Source of the DNA: Vogesella indigofera
GTDB lineage: Bacteria > Pseudomonadota > Gammaproteobacteria > Burkholderiales > Chromobacteriaceae
DNA length: 64,000 nucleotides
Direction of reading: 5' to 3'
Assembly: GCF_028548395.1 (NCBI RefSeq)
Contig: NZ_JAQQLA010000011.1
Span: 6,919-70,918 of the forward strand
A program made the translations under genes and the position numbers. The notes under the pieces were generated by a model that saw nothing but the letters and a program-made list of their open reading frames with translations, ran no database searches and had not been told where the DNA came from. Position 1 is the stretch's first letter. Each line of letters starts with the position of its first letter. This document shows positions 60,464 to 64,000 of this stretch, piece after piece.

Positions 60464-61113
60464 GCGGCGAATTGTCCTTCACGAAGCCGGATGATGCGGC
60501 GGCCGTAGTCTTCCATCAGTGTTTCGTCGTGGGCCGAGATCAGCACCGTGACGCCGACCTGGTGGAAGGACTTGAACAGCTCCATGATGTCCAGCGCGTA
60601 GGCGCGGTCGAGGTTGGCCGACGGCTCATCGGCCAGCAGGATGCTGGGGCGGTGCACCACGGCGCGGGCAATGCACAGCCGCTGCTGTTCGCCGCCGGAT
60701 AGGCGGATCGGCATCACCTTTTCCTTGCCAGCGAGGCCGACCTTGTCCAGCGCCGCACGTACACGGCGCTGCGCATCGCGGCGGTCGAAACCGATGATGT
60801 CCAGCGGCAGCATCACGTTGTCGAATACCGGGCGGTCGAACAGGATCTTGTGATCCTGGAACACCACGCCGATGTGCTGGCGGACATACGGCAACTGGCT
60901 AGCGCGCAGCTTGCTCAGATTCTGGTTGTTGACCAGCACATTGCCGCTGGTGGCGCGCTCGATTCCGGAAACCAGCTTCAGCAGCGTGCTTTTGCCTGCG
61001 CCGGAGTGACCGGCGAGGAATACCATCTCGCCGCTTTCCACGGTGAAGGACAGGTTGCGCAGCGCCTCGTGTCCGCCGGGGTAGCGCTTGGTGACTTGGT
61101 CAAATCGGATCAT
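60460..61113 (-). CDS. ftsE: cell-division ATP-binding protein FtsE
   Basis: ABC ATPase that drives FtsX. The 217-residue protein has the Walker A GHSGAGKST (about 36-44), the Q-loop region VFQDHKIL, the ABC signature LSGGEQQR (about 137-144), the Walker B LLADEPSANLD and the H-loop SAHD. ATG 61113 (MIRFDQVTKRY) is the natural start. It overlaps ftsX by 4 bases, and ftsY lies upstream in the usual ftsYEX order, 62 bases away with one repeat word in the gap (61133-61146). Confidence 0.97.
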   Translation of the reverse strand: MIRFDQVTKRYPGGHEALRNLSFTVESGEMVFLAGHSGAGKSTLLKLVSGIERATSGNVLVNNQNLSKLRASQLPYVRQHIGVVFQDHKILFDRPVFDNVMLPLDIIGFDRRDAQRRVRAALDKVGLAGKEKVMPIRLSGGEQQRLCIARAVVHRPSILLADEPSANLDRAYALDIMELFKSFHQVGVTVLISAHDETLMEDYGRRIIRLREGQFAA

Positions 61114-61175
61114 CGGCAATCATTCCGCACTAAAGGTTGGCCGCAAGTACTGTGACCGCAAGTGGATCAGGCCGC

Positions 61176-62276
61176 TCAGTCGAACAGCGCGTCGACAAAG
61201 TCGCGGGTCGAGAACGGACGCAGGTCGTCGATGCCTTCGCCGACGCCGATGAAGCGCAGCGGCACCGGGTGCTGCTTGGCGATGCCGGCGATGACGCCAC
61301 CCTTGGCGGTGCCGTCCAGCTTGGTGAGGATCAGGCCGGTGAGACCCAGTGCCTCATCGAAGGCCACCACCTGGTTGATCGCGTTCTGGCCGATATTGGC
61401 GTCCAGCACCAGTACCACTTCGTGCGGGGCGTCCGGAATCGCCTTCTGGATCACGCGCTTCACCTTCTTGATTTCTTCCATCAGGTGTAATTGCGTCGGC
61501 AGGCGGCCGGCGGTGTCGGCAATGACGATGTCGATGCCGCGGGCCATGGCGGCCTGCATCGCGTCGTAGCAGACGGCGGCAGCGTCGCCACTTTGCTGTG
61601 CGATCACGGTGACGTTGTTGCGTTCGCCCCAGGCGATCAGCTGTTCGCGGGCGGCGGCACGGAAGGTGTCACCGGCGGCGAGCAGTACCGACTTGCCCTG
61701 GCTCTGGAAATACTTGGCCAGCTTGCCGATCGAGGTAGTCTTGCCGGCACCGTTGACGCCAGCGAGCATGATCACGTAAGGCTTCTTGCCGTGCGTCTGC
61801 AGTGGCTGTTCCAGCGGCTGGATCAGCTCGACCAGCGCCTCCTTCAGCGCGCCTTTCAGCTCGCTGGCGTCCTTGAGTCCCTTCAGCGACACCCGCTCGC
61901 GCACGTCGCGCAGCAGGTGGCTGGTGGCATCCATGCCCATGTCCGACGTCAGCAGCACCGCTTCCAGCTCTTCGTACAGCTCGTCGTCGATCTTGCCGCC
62001 ACCGAACAGGCCGGCCAGCTGTTTGCCCAGCTTGTCGCGGGTCTTGGCGAGGCCGGATTTCAGCCGTTCGGTCCAGCTCGGTTTCGCCTGCGTCACGCTG
62101 CTGGCCGGAGTAGGGGCCGGCGCCGCGACAACTGACGGTACCGTTTCTGCTGCGGCAGGTACCGGCTCAACGCTTGGGGCGGGAGCGATGACGGTGTCCG
62201 CTACGGGCGCAACAGGGGCTGCCGGCGGGGTCGGGGTGGTGTCGGGAACGGGTTTTTTCTTGAAAAAGCTGAACAT
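61176..62276 (-). CDS. ftsY: signal recognition particle receptor FtsY
   Basis: SRP receptor GTPase that delivers ribosome-nascent chain complexes to SecYEG. The 366-residue protein has a short basic N-terminus (MFSFFKKK), a Pro/Ala/Val-rich linker (about 9-65), the N domain and the NG GTPase domain with AGVNGAGKTTSIGKLA (G1), DTFRAAAREQL (G2-like), DTAGRLPT (G3), TKLDGTAKGG (G4) and GVGEGIDDLRPF at the end. It is divergent from rsmD. Confidence 0.97.
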   Translation of the reverse strand: MFSFFKKKPVPDTTPTPPAAPVAPVADTVIAPAPSVEPVPAAAETVPSVVAAPAPTPASSVTQAKPSWTERLKSGLAKTRDKLGKQLAGLFGGGKIDDELYEELEAVLLTSDMGMDATSHLLRDVRERVSLKGLKDASELKGALKEALVELIQPLEQPLQTHGKKPYVIMLAGVNGAGKTTSIGKLAKYFQSQGKSVLLAAGDTFRAAAREQLIAWGERNNVTVIAQQSGDAAAVCYDAMQAAMARGIDIVIADTAGRLPTQLHLMEEIKKVKRVIQKAIPDAPHEVVLVLDANIGQNAINQVVAFDEALGLTGLILTKLDGTAKGGVIAGIAKQHPVPLRFIGVGEGIDDLRPFSTRDFVDALFD

Positions 62277-62450
62277 GCGAAATGGCTGAGTCGAAGTAAG
62301 TGATTAGCGCTGGATTGTACCGGCAAAAGCCGGGACGGGGTCAAACCTGAGTATAAAGCGCGACATGGCGTTAACAGATTGATTCACGACAGAAGTTCTG
62401 CGGCGGTAAATGGAGTAAAATCTCGCCCTTCTTTCAAGGCAGGGCATGGC

Positions 62451-63330
<880 letters not shown>

Positions 63331-63356
63331 TTGCGCTAAGCCGTTGATTTGTGAAG

Positions 63357-63382
63357 CAGCCGTCACCGAGTGTGGCGGCTGT
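63357..63382 (+). terminator. probable terminator of the ferredoxin gene
   Basis: CAGCCG.CAC and GTG.CGGCTG pair around CGAGT, with one mismatch, followed by TTTGCATTTT. It lies 27 bases after the stop codon. Confidence 0.65.
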
Positions 63383-63426
63383 TTGCATTTTGGCTGCAAA
63401 AAATCCGAAAAATCACGGAAAAGCTG

Positions 63427-63455
63427 TTGACGATCGCCGGAGCTGTCTATAATAT
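63427..63455 (+). promoter_or_regulatory. promoter of the tRNA-tuf operon
   Basis: TTGACG (63427-63432) is followed by TATAAT (63448-63453, 15-bp spacing) and an overlapping TAATAT (63450-63455, 17-bp spacing). It is 15-20 bases before the first tRNA. Confidence 0.75.
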
Positions 63456-63469
63456 TCGGGCTTCTTCAC

Positions 63470-63554
63470 GGGGGGATTCCCGAGCGGTCAAAGGGATCAG
63501 ACTGTAAATCTGACGGCTCAGCCTTCGAAGGTTCGAATCCTTCTCCCCCCACCA
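63470..63554 (+). tRNA. tRNA-Tyr (anticodon GTA)
   Basis: An 85-nt class II tRNA. The acceptor stem is GGGGGGA/TCCCCCC with an encoded ACCA end. The anticodon stem CAGA/TCTG encloses CTGTAAA, so the anticodon is GTA. It has a long variable arm and T arm GGTTCGAATCC. First of three tRNAs in the tuf operon. Confidence 0.97.
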
Positions 63555-63607
63555 AAGTTACCAGCATCTTGGCGGCGAAAGCAGTTAGAGTTGGCCGGGA
63601 TCGTAAG

Positions 63608-63681
63608 GCGGGTGTAGCTCAATGGTAGAGCAGAAGCCTTCCAAGCTTACGACGAGGGTTCGATTCCCTTCACCCGCTCCA
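63608..63681 (+). tRNA. tRNA-Gly (anticodon TCC)
   Basis: A 74-nt tRNA with acceptor stem GCGGGTG/CACCCGC and encoded TCCA end, D arm TAGCTCAATGGTAGAGCA, anticodon loop CTTCCAA (anticodon TCC) and T arm GGTTCGATTCC. It lies 53 bases after tRNA-Tyr. Confidence 0.97.
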
Positions 63682-63706
63682 AGTGCGATAGTTGTAAAGT
63701 TTTTTG

Positions 63707-63781
<75 letters not shown>

Positions 63782-63812
63782 AACTCATTTTATTGTATTC
63801 AGGGAATTTGCC

Positions 63813-64000
63813 ATGGCTAAGGAAAAGTTTGCGCGGACCAAGCCGCACGTAAACGTTGGTACCATCGGTCACGTGGACCATGGTAAAACCACTCTGACTG
63901 CAGCGATCACCACTATTCTGTCGAAGAAATTCGGTGGCGAAGCGAAAGATTACTCGCAGATCGACAGCGCGCCAGAAGAAAAAGCACGTGGTATCACCAT
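63813..64000 (+). CDS. tuf: elongation factor Tu, 5' part (cut by window end)
   Basis: GTPase that brings aminoacyl-tRNA to the ribosome. The first 62 residues are visible: [20 protein letters not shown], the P-loop [11 protein letters not shown] and the start of the switch I region ending EEKARGIT. The tRNA-Tyr/Gly/Thr-tuf order is the classical tufB operon of proteobacteria. Codon use is visibly biased toward less GC-rich codons, as in the atp operon. The gene continues outside the window. Confidence 0.97.
   Translation, partial: MAKEKFARTKPHVNVGTIGHVDHGKTTLTAAITTILSKKFGGEAKDYSQIDSAPEEKARGIT

Noticed and set aside
60610-60621. AGGTTGGCCGAC inside ftsE as a further copy of the repeat word
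   Set aside because: It departs from the word in the conserved CGCAA end and encodes the conserved ABC Walker B-adjacent SANLD residues, so protein constraint explains it.

Overview
The window is a dense, GC-rich (roughly 60-65 % by eye) chromosomal segment of a Gram-negative betaproteobacterium. Gene content points to the order Neisseriales, most likely a Chromobacteriaceae-type genus rather than Neisseria itself. The pointers are a mnmG-rsmG-parA-parB-atp cluster leading into glmU and glmS, surA-lptD-amgK-murU, a 1281-residue flavin/Fe-S dehydrogenase, a pilE-like pilin followed by PglL-type ligases, and a tRNA-Tyr/Gly/Thr-tuf operon. The assignment is by gene content only. No prophage, insertion sequence, CRISPR array or rRNA operon was seen.

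Layout. 0-2.2 kb: rsmI, tRNA-Leu(CAA), a TatD-family hydrolase. 2.2-7.3 kb: a Lap-type adhesin-release module, made of a TolC-OmpA fusion diverging from lapG-like protease and lapD-like c-di-GMP receptor genes, closed by a ~200-bp tandem duplication that carries a terminator. 7.2-9.7 kb: Tim44-like protein, TrmO, OlsB-like acyltransferase. 10-21.3 kb: mnmG, rsmG, parA, parB, then the complete F1Fo ATP synthase operon atpIBEFHAGDC. 21.4-25.6 kb: glmU, a DeoR-family regulator with a palindromic putative operator, glmS. 26-31.8 kb: a PAS-GGDEF cyclase, nadV, a SnoaL-like protein, a VC0807-like membrane protein, a cysteine hydrolase and a stand-alone EAL protein. 31.8-42.8 kb: the large dehydrogenase, pdxA, surA, lptD, amgK, murU, ruvC. 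43-51.3 kb: a GAF-GGDEF protein, membrane proteins, a UbiA-family prenyltransferase, ruvA, an SDR, a NYN-domain protein, ribB with an FMN riboswitch, ruvB and a glutamine amidotransferase. 51.4-58.5 kb: proB, bioA, a type IV pilin and two paralogous PglL-like O-oligosaccharyltransferases. 58.5-64 kb: rpoH preceded by a CIRCE-like element, ftsX, ftsE, ftsY, rsmD, a ferredoxin and tRNA-Tyr/Gly/Thr-tuf (tuf cut by the window end).

The most striking feature is not a gene. A 12-14 base word, AAGGTTGGCCGCAA, recurs on both strands about 40 times in 64 kb. I count 23 exact copies of its first 12 bases and about 16 near copies. It lies between genes, often as inverted pairs that form hairpins after genes, and also inside unrelated coding sequences in different reading frames, so the constraint acts on DNA. 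It does not match the Neisseria uptake word GCCGTCTGAA. My leading hypothesis is a new DNA-uptake-sequence dialect that doubles as terminators, with the pilin gene as a fitting partner; other explanations remain open.

Functional links: LapG, LapD and the TolC-OmpA protein should form the cell-envelope part of a c-di-GMP-controlled biofilm adhesin switch, and the window also encodes two GGDEF proteins and one EAL protein that could feed it. AmgK and MurU recycle peptidoglycan sugars next to the outer-membrane biogenesis genes surA and lptD. GlmU, the DeoR regulator and GlmS form an amino-sugar unit. All start sites and motif counts were read by hand.
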